A stretch of 36,316 nt of DNA from Comamonadaceae bacterium (GTDB taxonomy: Bacteria > Pseudomonadota > Gammaproteobacteria > Burkholderiales > Burkholderiaceae_C), in assembly GCA_947443645.1 (NCBI GenBank), contig CANEXF010000023.1, positions 1 to 36,316 of the forward strand. The letters run 5' to 3'. This document shows positions 16,548 to 25,659 of the stretch, piece after piece. The position numbers and the translations under genes are program-made. The notes below the pieces were generated by a model. The model made no database searches. It saw nothing but the letters and a program-made list of their open reading frames with translations, and was not told the origin of the DNA. Each line of letters begins with the position of its first letter. Within the stretch, counting starts at the first letter, position 1.

Positions 16548-16958
16548 TTAGCGCAGGCCTGCGCCGGCGCTGCCTTCGGCGCGCTGAATCAATTCGATCT
16601 TGTAGCCGTCCGGGTCGGTGACAAACGCAATCACGGTGGAGCCGCCCTTGACCGGGCCGGCCTCGCGGGTGACATGGCCACCGGCGGCCTTGATTTTTTC
16701 GCAGGCCGCGTAAGCGTCAGGCACGCCCAGCGCGATGTGACCGTAGGCCGTGCCCATCTCATAGCTTTCGGTGCCCCAGTTGTAGGTCAGCTCAATCTCG
16801 GCCTGCGCCGGGTTGCCTTCGTAGCCGACGAAAGCCAGGCTGTATTTGTAGTCCGGGTTTTCGGACTGGCGCAGCAGTTGCATGCCGAGCACTTGTGTGT
16901 AGAAGTCTATGGAGCGCTGGAGATTGCCAACGCGCAGCATGGTGTGTAGTAGTCGCAT
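16548..16958 (-). CDS. gloA: Lactoylglutathione lyase (glyoxalase I)
   Basis: GloA converts the methylglyoxal-glutathione hemithioacetal to S-lactoylglutathione. The 136-residue protein lines up with E. coli GloA without gaps at its metal ligands: H5, E56, H74 and E122 are all present ([33 protein letters not shown]). This is the Ni2+/Co2+-type bacterial enzyme. It is convergent with the SDR gene and lies 82 bases downstream of tag on the same strand. Confidence 0.96.
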   Translation of the reverse strand: MRLLHTMLRVGNLQRSIDFYTQVLGMQLLRQSENPDYKYSLAFVGYEGNPAQAEIELTYNWGTESYEMGTAYGHIALGVPDAYAACEKIKAAGGHVTREAGPVKGGSTVIAFVTDPDGYKIELIQRAEGSAGAGLR

Positions 16959-17040
16959 GGACTGATTATGCGACCGGGCAGTCTGAATAAACAGTGTCTG
17001 GGCCCAAGCGCTTGACGGGGCACCAGCGCAGCCTCACACG

Positions 17041-17715
17041 TCAGACCGGTGGCTTGAACGCCGCGCGGGCATCGAGTGCTTTCTGGCGGCTGACGCAATC
17101 CTGCAGGTGGTCATTGACCAGACCCATGGCCTGCATGAAGGCATGCATGGTGGTCGGGCCGACAAAGCTCCAGCCGCGTTTTTTCAGTTCCCTGGACAGC
17201 GCCGTGGACACCGGCGTGGCGGGTGCGGCCATGACGGTTTCATGCGTGACGAGCGCCGGCCTGCTCGCAGCATCGGGCTCAAGCCGCCAGACGAATGCGC
17301 CCAGTGAGCCAAACTCGCGCCGCAACTCGAGGACACGTTTGGCGTTGTTGATGGTCGAGGCGATCTTGCCGGCGTGCCGCACGATGCCCGCGTCGGCTAT
17401 CAGCCGCTGGATATCGCGTGCATCAAAGCGGGCGACTTGCTCGGCTTCGAAATTGGCAAAGGCGGCGCGAAAGTTCTCCCGCTTGTTCAAAATCGTGAGC
17501 CAGCTCAGGCCAGCCTGGAAGCCTTCAAGGCAGATTTTTTCAAACAGGCGGCGCTCATCAGCGACCGGGAAGCCCCATTCGTGGTCGTGGTAGTCGCGGT
17601 AAAGCGGCGTGGCCCTGCACCAGGCGCAGCGCAGGATGTGCTGGCCGCTGTCGCCATCGGCAGTGAATAAGCCTTGGGCGAGAGCAGGGGAGACCTCAGT
17701 ATGGCGTGTGGGCAT
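17041..17715 (-). CDS. tag: DNA-3-methyladenine glycosylase I
   Basis: Tag excises 3-methyladenine from alkylated DNA. The 224-residue protein has the family start RCAWC (29-33), YHDHEWGFPVADERRLFEKI (about 41-60), the core FQAGLSWLTILNKRENFR and the C-terminal zinc site NDHLQDC (His and Cys separated by three residues), which pairs with the N-terminal Cys and His. About 28 residues precede the usual N-terminus; no better internal start was found before RCAWC. It is divergent from the cupin gene with 72 bases between starts. Confidence 0.93.
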   Translation of the reverse strand: MPTRHTEVSPALAQGLFTADGDSGQHILRCAWCRATPLYRDYHDHEWGFPVADERRLFEKICLEGFQAGLSWLTILNKRENFRAAFANFEAEQVARFDARDIQRLIADAGIVRHAGKIASTINNAKRVLELRREFGSLGAFVWRLEPDAASRPALVTHETVMAAPATPVSTALSRELKKRGWSFVGPTTMHAFMQAMGLVNDHLQDCVSRQKALDARAAFKPPV

Positions 17716-17787
17716 ATAAATTTCAAAATCGAAAACTGCAAGCTGGCATGATCAGGCAGATTTAAACAGTATCTACCGGAGTTACCC

Positions 17788-18171
17788 GTGAGCGTTTTTA
17801 AGCAAGTGCTTCTTTATACCGATAGCGATGGCAAAGCCAAATTCCGCGAGCAGGCTGTGGCACTCAGTGAAGGCTCGCCGCAAGCGATGCTGTCGCCACT
17901 TCTCCCGTCCAGCGCTTACCAGTTGCGCCACAGCCCGGTCGGCTTTCGCAGCGAGTTCCATTGCACGGGGACGCCGCAATGGGTCTTCATTCTCGGCGGC
18001 CAGATGGAGATCGGTCTGCAGGGTGGCGAGTCGCGCGTCTTCAAACCAGGCGAGCATTTTTATTCAGCCGACCTGTTGCCTGAAGGCGCTACCTTCGATG
18101 CGGCCGTGCATGGTCACTGGAGCCGCCAGCTCGGGCCAGACCCATTGGTGACGCTGTTTTTACGCGACTGA
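17788..18171 (+). CDS. Small cupin-domain protein
   Basis: This 127-residue single-domain protein has cupin features: SEFHCTGTPQWVFILGGQMEIGL (about 55-77) forms the first cupin motif region with H58, and SRVFKPGEHFYSAD (about 82-95) the second, with H90. No signal peptide is seen. A gene-specific role (oxygenase, sugar binding or regulatory cupin) cannot be read from sequence. The start is GTG at 17788, preceded by GGAG 6 bases upstream. The gene stands alone on its strand and ends just before a strong terminator. Confidence 0.78.
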   Translation: MSVFKQVLLYTDSDGKAKFREQAVALSEGSPQAMLSPLLPSSAYQLRHSPVGFRSEFHCTGTPQWVFILGGQMEIGLQGGESRVFKPGEHFYSADLLPEGATFDAAVHGHWSRQLGPDPLVTLFLRD

Positions 18172-18177
18172 AAACGC

Positions 18178-18224
18178 AAAAAGCCCAGAGACGCGTCTTT
18201 GGAAGACTTGTGTCTGGGCTTTTT
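18178..18224. terminator. Bidirectional intrinsic terminator
   Basis: A 12-base arm AAAAAGCCCAGA (18178-18189) pairs with TCTGGGCTTTTT (18213-18224). An inner stem, GTCTT-TGG-AAGAC, lies inside the loop. On both strands the stem runs into T residues, so it can end the cupin transcript (+) and also serve rhlE (-), whose stop is 132 bases away. Confidence 0.88.
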
Positions 18225-18250
18225 GCTATTTAATTTATAGCTTTCAGCGC
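18225..18250 (-). repeat. Short AT-rich repeat next to the terminator
   Basis: GCTATTTAATTTATAGCTTT followed by CAGCGC is a variant of the short repeat (GCTA..AT-rich centre..TAGCT..GCGC) in the same orientation as the copy at 7204. It directly abuts the terminator between the cupin gene and rhlE. The remaining gap to 18355 shows no gene. Confidence 0.55.
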
Positions 18251-18355
18251 TCGCTGCGCTTGTGTTAAGGGCCTAAAAGGCTTGTGAAGACAGCGTCAAT
18301 TCCGAACCTCACGGTCTGTATGGGCCGGAATATGAAGCTGCTCTTTAACTGCTTT

Positions 18356-20119
18356 TTAGCGGCCTGAAAACGAGCCGGAATTGCCCGAGCGGCCAAATCC
18401 ACCGCCGCCACCACCACCGCCGCTGCGGCCACCAGGGCCACCGCTGCGTCCGCCACCACCACCGCCCGCAGGACGTCCGCCGCGGAAGTTGCCGCGGTTG
18501 CCGCCGGTAGGCTGGCCAGAAGATGGAAAGCCCGAGGATGCGTGGCTGGCCGGTTGCTGGTTGTCGAAATCATTGCGTGGCTCGCTGCGCGGCGCGCGTG
18601 GCTGCTCGTCGCGCTGACGTGGCGCTTGCGCACTGCGTGGCTGAGCTTCGAACTGGCCGCCTTGCGAATAGCCCGAATTCTGGCGCGGCTGAGCCGGACC
18701 GCGACCACGGCCAGCACTGCTGCCGCCGTTGCCGCCATTACCGCCACCATTGCCGCCGCCGGCTGGGCCGCGACCACGGCCGCCGCCATTGCCGCCACCT
18801 GGACCACGGTCACCGCCACGCGCAGGCTGTGCGCCTTTGGTGTCGCGGATGCGGGTCATCATTTCGCTGCGTGCTGCCTTGGCCGCGGCCTGCATCACGT
18901 CACGGCTTGGTGGTTTGCCCAGTCCACCCCAGATGGTCTGGCGCCCCATGGCCAAAGGCTCGGCTTTTTCGCCGGGTTCGGCTTCGAAGCCAGGCACCAG
19001 CACTTTTTCGATGTTTTGTTTCGTGAAGCGCTCGATGTCCTGCATGAAGCCTTCTTCGTCCAGACACACCAGGCTGACGGCCTCGCCGCTGTTGCCTGCG
19101 CGGCCAGTACGGCCAATGCGGTGCACATAGTCTTCGCTGACGTTGGGGATTTCGTAGTTCACCACATGCGGCAACTCGTCAATGTCAATGCCGCGTGCGG
19201 CAATATCGGTCGCCACCAGCGCGCGAATCGCGCCGCTCTTGAAGTCTTGCAAGGCTTGGGTGCGTGCCGTCTGGCTCTTGTTGCCATGCAGCGCCATGGC
19301 AGGAATGCCGTTTTTGCTCAAATGCTCGGCCACATTGTTGGCGCCGAACTTGGTGCGCGTGAAGACCAGCACCTGGCTCCACTTGTGCTCGTTGATGATG
19401 TGCGTGAGCAGCGCTTTCTTCTTGCTGCGGCCCACCGGGTGTATGGTTTGCGTGATGCGCTGCACCGTGGTGTTGCGCGGCGTGACCTGGATGTGAACCG
19501 GGTCGCGCAGCAGGCCGTTGGCCAGGTCGCGGATTTCATCGCTGAAAGTAGCGCTGAACAGCAAGACCTGTTTTTGCTTGGGGATCAGAGCCAGAACTTT
19601 CTTGATGTCGTGGATGAAGCCCATGTCCAGCATGCGGTCGGCTTCGTCGAGCACCAGAATCTGCACCTGGCTCAAGTCCAGCGTGCCCTGGCTCGCGTGG
19701 TCCAGCAGCCGGCCTGGCGTGGCGACCAGAATATCCACGCCGCGGCGCAGTTTTTCGATCTGGGCGCCCATGCCGACACCGCCGAACATCACCATAGAGG
19801 TGAGGTCCAGGTATTTGCCGTAGGTACGTACGCTTTCTTCGACCTGTGCGGCCAATTCACGCGTTGGCGTCATGATCAATGCGCGCACGGCGTTCACGCC
19901 GCGTCGGTTGGTCAGGCGCGGCTCGGTGCTCAGGCGGTGCAGCAGGGGCAGCGTGAAAGCTGCCGTTTTGCCGGTGCCGGTTTGCGCGCCGCCCAGCAGA
20001 TCGCCGCCAGCGAGCACGGCAGGAATGGCCTGCGCCTGGATAGGCGTAGGTGTGTCATAGCCCTGCTCAAGCACGGCTTTAAGAATGGCCGGGGCCAAAT
20101 TCAGATTTTCAAAGGTCAT
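18356..20119 (-). CDS. rhlE: DEAD-box ATP-dependent RNA helicase, RhlE type
   Basis: This 587-residue helicase is probably involved in ribosome assembly and RNA decay. The two RecA-like domains carry the full DEAD-box set: AQTGTGKT (45-52), PTRELA near 85-90, TPGRLLD near 134-140, DEADRMLD near 158-165, SAT near 190, ARGID near 308-312 and [10 protein letters not shown] near 334-343. The last about 150 residues are Gly/Arg/Asn/Gln-rich with RGG-like repeats, a typical unstructured RNA-binding tail. ATG at 20119 gives the family start [12 protein letters not shown]; an in-frame extension of 24 codons exists but has no family support. It is divergent from ettA, with a 309-base region between the starts that contains no gene. 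Confidence 0.93.
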   Translation of the reverse strand: MTFENLNLAPAILKAVLEQGYDTPTPIQAQAIPAVLAGGDLLGGAQTGTGKTAAFTLPLLHRLSTEPRLTNRRGVNAVRALIMTPTRELAAQVEESVRTYGKYLDLTSMVMFGGVGMGAQIEKLRRGVDILVATPGRLLDHASQGTLDLSQVQILVLDEADRMLDMGFIHDIKKVLALIPKQKQVLLFSATFSDEIRDLANGLLRDPVHIQVTPRNTTVQRITQTIHPVGRSKKKALLTHIINEHKWSQVLVFTRTKFGANNVAEHLSKNGIPAMALHGNKSQTARTQALQDFKSGAIRALVATDIAARGIDIDELPHVVNYEIPNVSEDYVHRIGRTGRAGNSGEAVSLVCLDEEGFMQDIERFTKQNIEKVLVPGFEAEPGEKAEPLAMGRQTIWGGLGKPPSRDVMQAAAKAARSEMMTRIRDTKGAQPARGGDRGPGGGNGGGRGRGPAGGGNGGGNGGNGGSSAGRGRGPAQPRQNSGYSQGGQFEAQPRSAQAPRQRDEQPRAPRSEPRNDFDNQQPASHASSGFPSSGQPTGGNRGNFRGGRPAGGGGGGRSGGPGGRSGGGGGGGGFGRSGNSGSFSGR

Positions 20120-20428
20120 GGTTTTGCACCGCTGGGGTGCTAGTGATCGGCCTGTTGGGCGCTTTTTTGTGGAAAGCAACCCGCCAGTCATAGGCAGATG
20201 GGGTCAAAAAGTCGGGCTGCAAACATCATGAGTGGCTACCGAAAGGTGTACCCGAGATGTGCCCAAATATCGCGGGCAACTGGAGCCATCGATGTACGTA
20301 TTGTCGCACAGGAACGATAATCAGCAGGTTGCGGTAAAAATGGCAGCCTTGAGTCCGGCTTGTACAGCCCGATGAGGCGCGCCCTCCGCTGTCCCTTTGT
20401 ATCTCCTTTTAATTAGAAATCTACCTAG
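20120..20428. other. Intergenic region between rhlE and ettA
   Basis: This 309-base divergent spacer should hold the promoters of rhlE and ettA. No open frame with gene-like character was seen. No promoter close to the sigma-70 consensus with correct spacing could be picked by eye, and no copy of either dispersed repeat is present. Confidence 0.5.
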
Positions 20429-22090
<1,662 letters not shown>

Positions 22091-22091
22091 T

Positions 22092-22215
22092 GCCCCCACG
22101 CTGATGCTGTTGCCCCCACGTTCGTTCGCTTCGCGTAACTCCCTGCCCCCCGAGGGGGCCGCTGCGCCTTCGGCCCGGCAAAGCCGGTTCCGCGGCCCCT
22201 GCTTGAAGGAGAAGT
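22092..22215 (-). repeat. Long hairpin repeat (inverted) between ettA and the DUF1415 gene
   Basis: A full copy in reverse orientation occupies about 22112-22205. It has GCCCCCACG at one end, the hairpin GCCCCCCGAGGGGGC at 22145-22159, CCGGCAAAGCCGG at about 22175-22187, and CCGCGGCCCCTGCTTG at the other end. A second short CCCCCACG tail fragment lies at 22092-22109. The edge sequence CTTGAAGGAGAA supplies the AAGGAG ribosome-binding site of the following gene. Confidence 0.82.
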
Positions 22216-22219
22216 TCTC

Positions 22220-22756
22220 TTGAACGACGCTCTAGTTCTTGAACAAACACGCCACTGGCTTGAAAAAGCTGTGATTGGCTTGAACCTTTGCCCGTTCGCC
22301 AAGGCTGTGTACGTTAAAAACCAGGTTCGTCTGGTGGTGAGCCGTGCGCGCCATGCTGATGACTTGCTTGAAGAGCTTGATCGTGAGCTGGACCTGCTTG
22401 TGGCGACACCGGCGCAGGAGACTGACACCACGCTCTTGATTCACCCCACGCTGTTTGAAGATTTTCTGGACTTCAACGATTTTCTGGAAATCGCCGAGGG
22501 CGTGGTGGCTGAGCACGACCTGGAGGGCGTGGTGCAGCTGGCCAGCTTTCATCCGCAGTTCCAGTTTGAGGGCAGCCAGCCCGATGACATCGGCAACTAC
22601 ACCAACCGCGCGCCGTTTGCGATTTTGCATTTGCTGCGAGAGGAAAGCGTTGAGCGGGCGGTGGAGGCTTTTCCACAAGCCGAAGCGATTTTTGAGCAGA
22701 ACGTGGCAACGCTGGAGCAACTCGGTCACGCGGGCTGGAAAGCCCTGGGCCTTTAG
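22220..22756 (+). CDS. DUF1415 family protein
   Basis: This 178-residue cytosolic protein matches the DUF1415 family in overall sequence: RHWLEKAVIGLNLCPFAKA near the N-terminus (11-29), LLIHPTLFEDFLDFNDFLE (about 72-90) and the ASFHPQFQFEGSQPDDIGNYTNRAPF block (about 108-133), which is the most conserved part. The function is unknown. The start is TTG at 22220, 8 bases after AAGGAG at 22206-22211. That ribosome-binding site lies at the edge of the dispersed repeat. A stand-alone transcript or read-through from ettA are both possible. Confidence 0.86.
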   Translation: MNDALVLEQTRHWLEKAVIGLNLCPFAKAVYVKNQVRLVVSRARHADDLLEELDRELDLLVATPAQETDTTLLIHPTLFEDFLDFNDFLEIAEGVVAEHDLEGVVQLASFHPQFQFEGSQPDDIGNYTNRAPFAILHLLREESVERAVEAFPQAEAIFEQNVATLEQLGHAGWKALGL

Positions 22757-22851
22757 GCGTGACAGTGCCTGCTTGCTGCCGGCTGCCGAGCGCTCAGTGC
22801 CTGAGGCTGCGCATTAGACTTGAGCCATCGCCAGGCAGCGCCATCGTTTTG

Positions 22852-22869
22852 ACGCCGTCTTCACGGCGT
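22852..22869. repeat. Perfect small inverted repeat upstream of the DUF1631 gene
   Basis: ACGCCGT-CTTC-ACGGCGT forms a 7-base stem with a four-base loop, 28 bases before the DUF1631 start. There is no T run after it, so it is not an intrinsic terminator. It could be an operator or a leader hairpin. Confidence 0.45.
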
Positions 22870-22897
22870 AAACCGAGCTAAAAGGTCCATCCAGCCC

Positions 22898-25279
22898 ATG
22901 AGCAGTTCACCGCCAGCACTCGCCGCCGCTTATCAAGCCTGTCTCAACGAGGCCTTGCAGGATGCGCCGCTGCTGATCGAGCACTGGTATGCGCGGCTGC
23001 TGGACATTCTTTACGAGCGTTCGACCAGCCCGTCCGTGCTGACAGAAAAGCGGCTGATGCAGGACGCGCTGGTGGCGCTTAAAACGCACAGGGCGACCAT
23101 AGAGCAGGGCTTTGCGCCTGCGCTGAGCAAGGCGGTCACGGCAGATGCCCAGGCGGGAACGCTCACGAATGGGGCATCGGCAACGCGGGCCTTGTCAGCG
23201 CTGCGCTTTGATGAGCTTGAGCTCATGGGCGATGCCCAGGTTCAGGAAAAACTCGATGGCGCGCGTCTACATCAGGTGCTACGGCTGGCCTCTGACTCGG
23301 GCATGGCCGACTTTTCTGCCCGGCTCAGCACGGCGCAGGGCTACAAGGTCGTCAAGATCGACAAGAACCCTTTGCGGCCAGAAGTCTTCTCGCAAGTACT
23401 GCTGGCCCTGTTGCAGAGTCTGCCAGTCAGCAGCGAGCTGCGCTCGCGCTGGCTGGTGCACGGCGCGCAGCCCATGGGCGACGAGTTGCAAAAGCTCTAT
23501 GTCCGACTCAGCAACCAGTTGCAGCAGCAGGGCATAGGGCCGGCCGCCTATGGCGTGATCTCGTCGCCCGAGGCGCAGATCCGCAGACCTTTAAGCTCTT
23601 CTGCGTCTTCTGCACCATCTCCGGCGAGAGCAGCGTCGGCCGCGCCACTGGTACAGGCGACTGCTGACGTTCAAGCCATGCCCGCGCAGCCTGCGTCCGA
23701 TCCAGCAGCGCCAGCGCCTTTGCTCACGCTGGACCACCTGCACCGACTGATGGTGGGTGACTATGACAACGCCGCGTCGGCCGACCCCTACACCTCGATT
23801 TTCAGTGCACTTGAGAGCGAGCACCGCGATTTCTCGCACACCGTGCCTGCAGCCATGGACTTGCTGATCGAGCTTGAGCAAAAAGCACTGGCCGCTGCTG
23901 CTGAAAAAAGGCCCAGGTCGGCGTCGCCGCAGCCCGTTGCAATGATCCGTGAACAACTCAAGACCGAAGCCCGGAGCCTGGGCCAGTCCCTGGCCATCGA
24001 GGTGGTGGGGCTGATGATCGAGCAACTGCTTGCAGACAGCCGCTTGCTGGGACCGGTCAGGCAGGTGATTGCCCACATCGAGCCGGCTTTCTTGCGGCTG
24101 GCTTTGACCGACCCGCGGTTTTTCAGTGACAAGTTGCACCCTGCAAGGCGGCTGCTGGAGGTGATCACGGCCAGCAGCCTGGCCTTTGCCCATGAAAACG
24201 CGGCGGGCTTTGCCAGCTTTATGCAAAACCTGCAGGCGGTGGCCGGCGAACTGAGCGCCCCGCACGGTGAGATGGAACCGGATTTTGCCGTCGTGCTGCA
24301 AGACTTTGAGCGCCGCCAGGCCAGCCAGGGCCAGGAAAGCACACAAGCGCAAAACCGCGCGGTGCAGGCCTTGCTGCATGCTGAGCAGCGCAATCTGTTG
24401 GCAGAAAAGATCGCGGCCGAGATCAGGCAGCGGCCAGATTTTGTCAGCGGCAACCGCATCATCAGCAGTTTTTTGACCGGGCCCTGGGCCCAGGTGATGG
24501 CCAAGGAACGCTTGCTTGGCGAGCACGCCGGGCTGGGCGCGTCCAAAGCCGTGTTCAGTCTGACGCTGGGCGATGTGCTCTGGAGTCTGGATCTGGCGCA
24601 GGCCTCCAGGCATCGCAGTCGCCTTGTCAGGATCATCCCGGATCTGCTGGGCGCGTTGCGCGAAGGCTTGCTGACCATCGACTACCCGTTGGCGCAGTCC
24701 AAGGCGTTTTTTGATGAAATGATGGCCATTCACAGATTAGCGCTCCAGGCCGAGGCACTGCCGCGCGACGCGACGCTGGCCGATGGCAGGTCCCAGATCA
24801 GAGCCGAGCTGGACCAGGCCTTTGATGCTGCACACCAGGCCAGCTACGAGCAGGGCCGAGCCCAGCTCTGGCTGGCGCCAACCGAGGCGCAGCAGTCTGG
24901 CTTCATGGACTCTGGCATGGGCCAGAGCCAGACCGGCTATGTGCAGACGCTGGCCGGCCCTACCGGCCATGATGGCGAGCTGCAAGCCCAGCCCTTGATC
25001 GGCGATGAGCGCGTGCAGCTGCCGCTGGGCGCCTGGGTGGAGCTGCTGTCAGGCGCGAGCTGGCTGCGCGCGCAGCTGACCTGGATCAGCCCGCACAACA
25101 GCTTGTTCATGTTCACCAGCGAAGGCGGACGCAGCCACTCGATGACGGCGCGCATGTTGCAGCAGTTGTTGGCGCTGGAGCGGGTCAAGCTTGTCAGCCA
25201 GCAAGGCGTGCTGACGGGCGCACTGGATGGCGTCGCCCGCGCCGCGCTGCGCAACAGCATGGACGAGCGCGCCCAGTGA
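22898..25279 (+). CDS. DUF1631 family protein
   Basis: This large 793-residue soluble protein matches the DUF1631 family of beta- and gammaproteobacteria; its molecular function is not known. It has an N-terminal helical region (1-230), a Ser/Ala/Pro-rich linker (about 230-275), a long helical middle part, and a C-terminal block. In that block LPLGAWVELLSGASWLRAQLTWISPHNSLFMFT followed by GRSHSMTARML resembles a PilZ-like beta-barrel, as reported for this family. A typical c-di-GMP-binding RxxxR plus D/NxSxxG pair was not evident, so nucleotide binding is not claimed. It is convergent with the copper cluster, with 22 bases between the ends. Confidence 0.82.
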   Translation: MSSSPPALAAAYQACLNEALQDAPLLIEHWYARLLDILYERSTSPSVLTEKRLMQDALVALKTHRATIEQGFAPALSKAVTADAQAGTLTNGASATRALSALRFDELELMGDAQVQEKLDGARLHQVLRLASDSGMADFSARLSTAQGYKVVKIDKNPLRPEVFSQVLLALLQSLPVSSELRSRWLVHGAQPMGDELQKLYVRLSNQLQQQGIGPAAYGVISSPEAQIRRPLSSSASSAPSPARAASAAPLVQATADVQAMPAQPASDPAAPAPLLTLDHLHRLMVGDYDNAASADPYTSIFSALESEHRDFSHTVPAAMDLLIELEQKALAAAAEKRPRSASPQPVAMIREQLKTEARSLGQSLAIEVVGLMIEQLLADSRLLGPVRQVIAHIEPAFLRLALTDPRFFSDKLHPARRLLEVITASSLAFAHENAAGFASFMQNLQAVAGELSAPHGEMEPDFAVVLQDFERRQASQGQESTQAQNRAVQALLHAEQRNLLAEKIAAEIRQRPDFVSGNRIISSFLTGPWAQVMAKERLLGEHAGLGASKAVFSLTLGDVLWSLDLAQASRHRSRLVRIIPDLLGALREGLLTIDYPLAQSKAFFDEMMAIHRLALQAEALPRDATLADGRSQIRAELDQAFDAAHQASYEQGRAQLWLAPTEAQQSGFMDSGMGQSQTGYVQTLAGPTGHDGELQAQPLIGDERVQLPLGAWVELLSGASWLRAQLTWISPHNSLFMFTSEGGRSHSMTARMLQQLLALERVKLVSQQGVLTGALDGVARAALRNSMDERAQ

Positions 25280-25301
25280 TGTGCGCGGCCGCGCTGTCGG
25301 T

Positions 25302-25640
25302 CTATGGGGCGGGTTCAATTGACAGCACGGTGTAGGTGCCGCCTATCTTGTCGGCGCTGAACCTGACCTTGTCACCCGCCTGCAGGTTGTCCAGCAGCGC
25401 GGGCTCCCGAACCTGAAACACCATGGTCATCGCCGGCATGTCGAGGTTTTTGATGTCTGCGTGCTTGAGCGTGATTTTGTTGTTTTGTCTGTCGACCTTG
25501 CGAACCTCGGCATCGGTCATGCTCGCCGCGGCCTGTGCCGCTGGCTTCTTGCCAGGTTCGAGATTTTGAGAAAAAGCGCCTGCAGCGCAAAGCACAAGTG
25601 CGCAGGCAGCTATCAATTTAAGAGTAATTGCTGATTTCAT
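25302..25640 (-). CDS. CusF-like periplasmic copper-binding protein
   Basis: This 112-residue exported protein has a signal peptide (about 1-24, hydrophobic LIAACALVLCAAGAFS). It carries a small beta-barrel domain with the CusF-type Cu(I)/Ag(I) site: H60, M71 and M73 in KHADIKNLDMPAMTMVF match E. coli CusF H36, M47 and M49 in spacing. The position of CusF Trp44 is M68 here, giving a possible Met-rich site without the cation-pi tryptophan. ATG at 25640 was chosen; the frame is open further upstream but overlaps the oxidase gene. It is last in the copper cluster, 19 bases after the oxidase. Its signal-peptide codons coincide with a short AT-rich repeat. Confidence 0.88.
   Translation of the reverse strand: MKSAITLKLIAACALVLCAAGAFSQNLEPGKKPAAQAAASMTDAEVRKVDRQNNKITLKHADIKNLDMPAMTMVFQVREPALLDNLQAGDKVRFSADKIGGTYTVLSIEPAP
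25600..25625 (+). repeat. Short AT-rich repeat in the CusF-like signal peptide
   Basis: GCGCAGGCAGCTATCAATTT followed by AAGAGT resembles the short repeat at 11028 and 31561. It lies antisense to the CusF-like gene and encodes KLIAACA in its signal peptide. The right end (TAGC in other copies) is poorly matched. Confidence 0.5.
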
Positions 25641-25659
25641 GGTGATCCTTGATCTTTGT

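Noticed and set aside
16548..16958. The gloA gene as part of the catabolic VOC group at the window end
   Set aside because: All four metal ligands match glyoxalase I exactly and its neighbours are unrelated to that cluster.
17713..17748. Promoter-like TTGCAG, 17-base spacer, TATATG upstream of tag
   Set aside because: The -10 element overlaps the tag start codon, so transcription would begin inside the gene, and no later in-frame start was found before the first conserved motif.
18356..18900. Repetitive GCC/ACC tract that could be taken for a DNA repeat array
   Set aside because: It is the Gly/Arg-rich RGG-like tail of the DEAD-box helicase, as in other RhlE proteins; it has no fixed unit or spacers, so it is not a CRISPR array.
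18542..20143. Long plus-strand open frame antisense to rhlE
   Set aside because: The Ala/Thr-rich and His-rich translation mirrors the Gly-rich helicase tail and DEAD-box core; there is no ribosome-binding site and no family motif.
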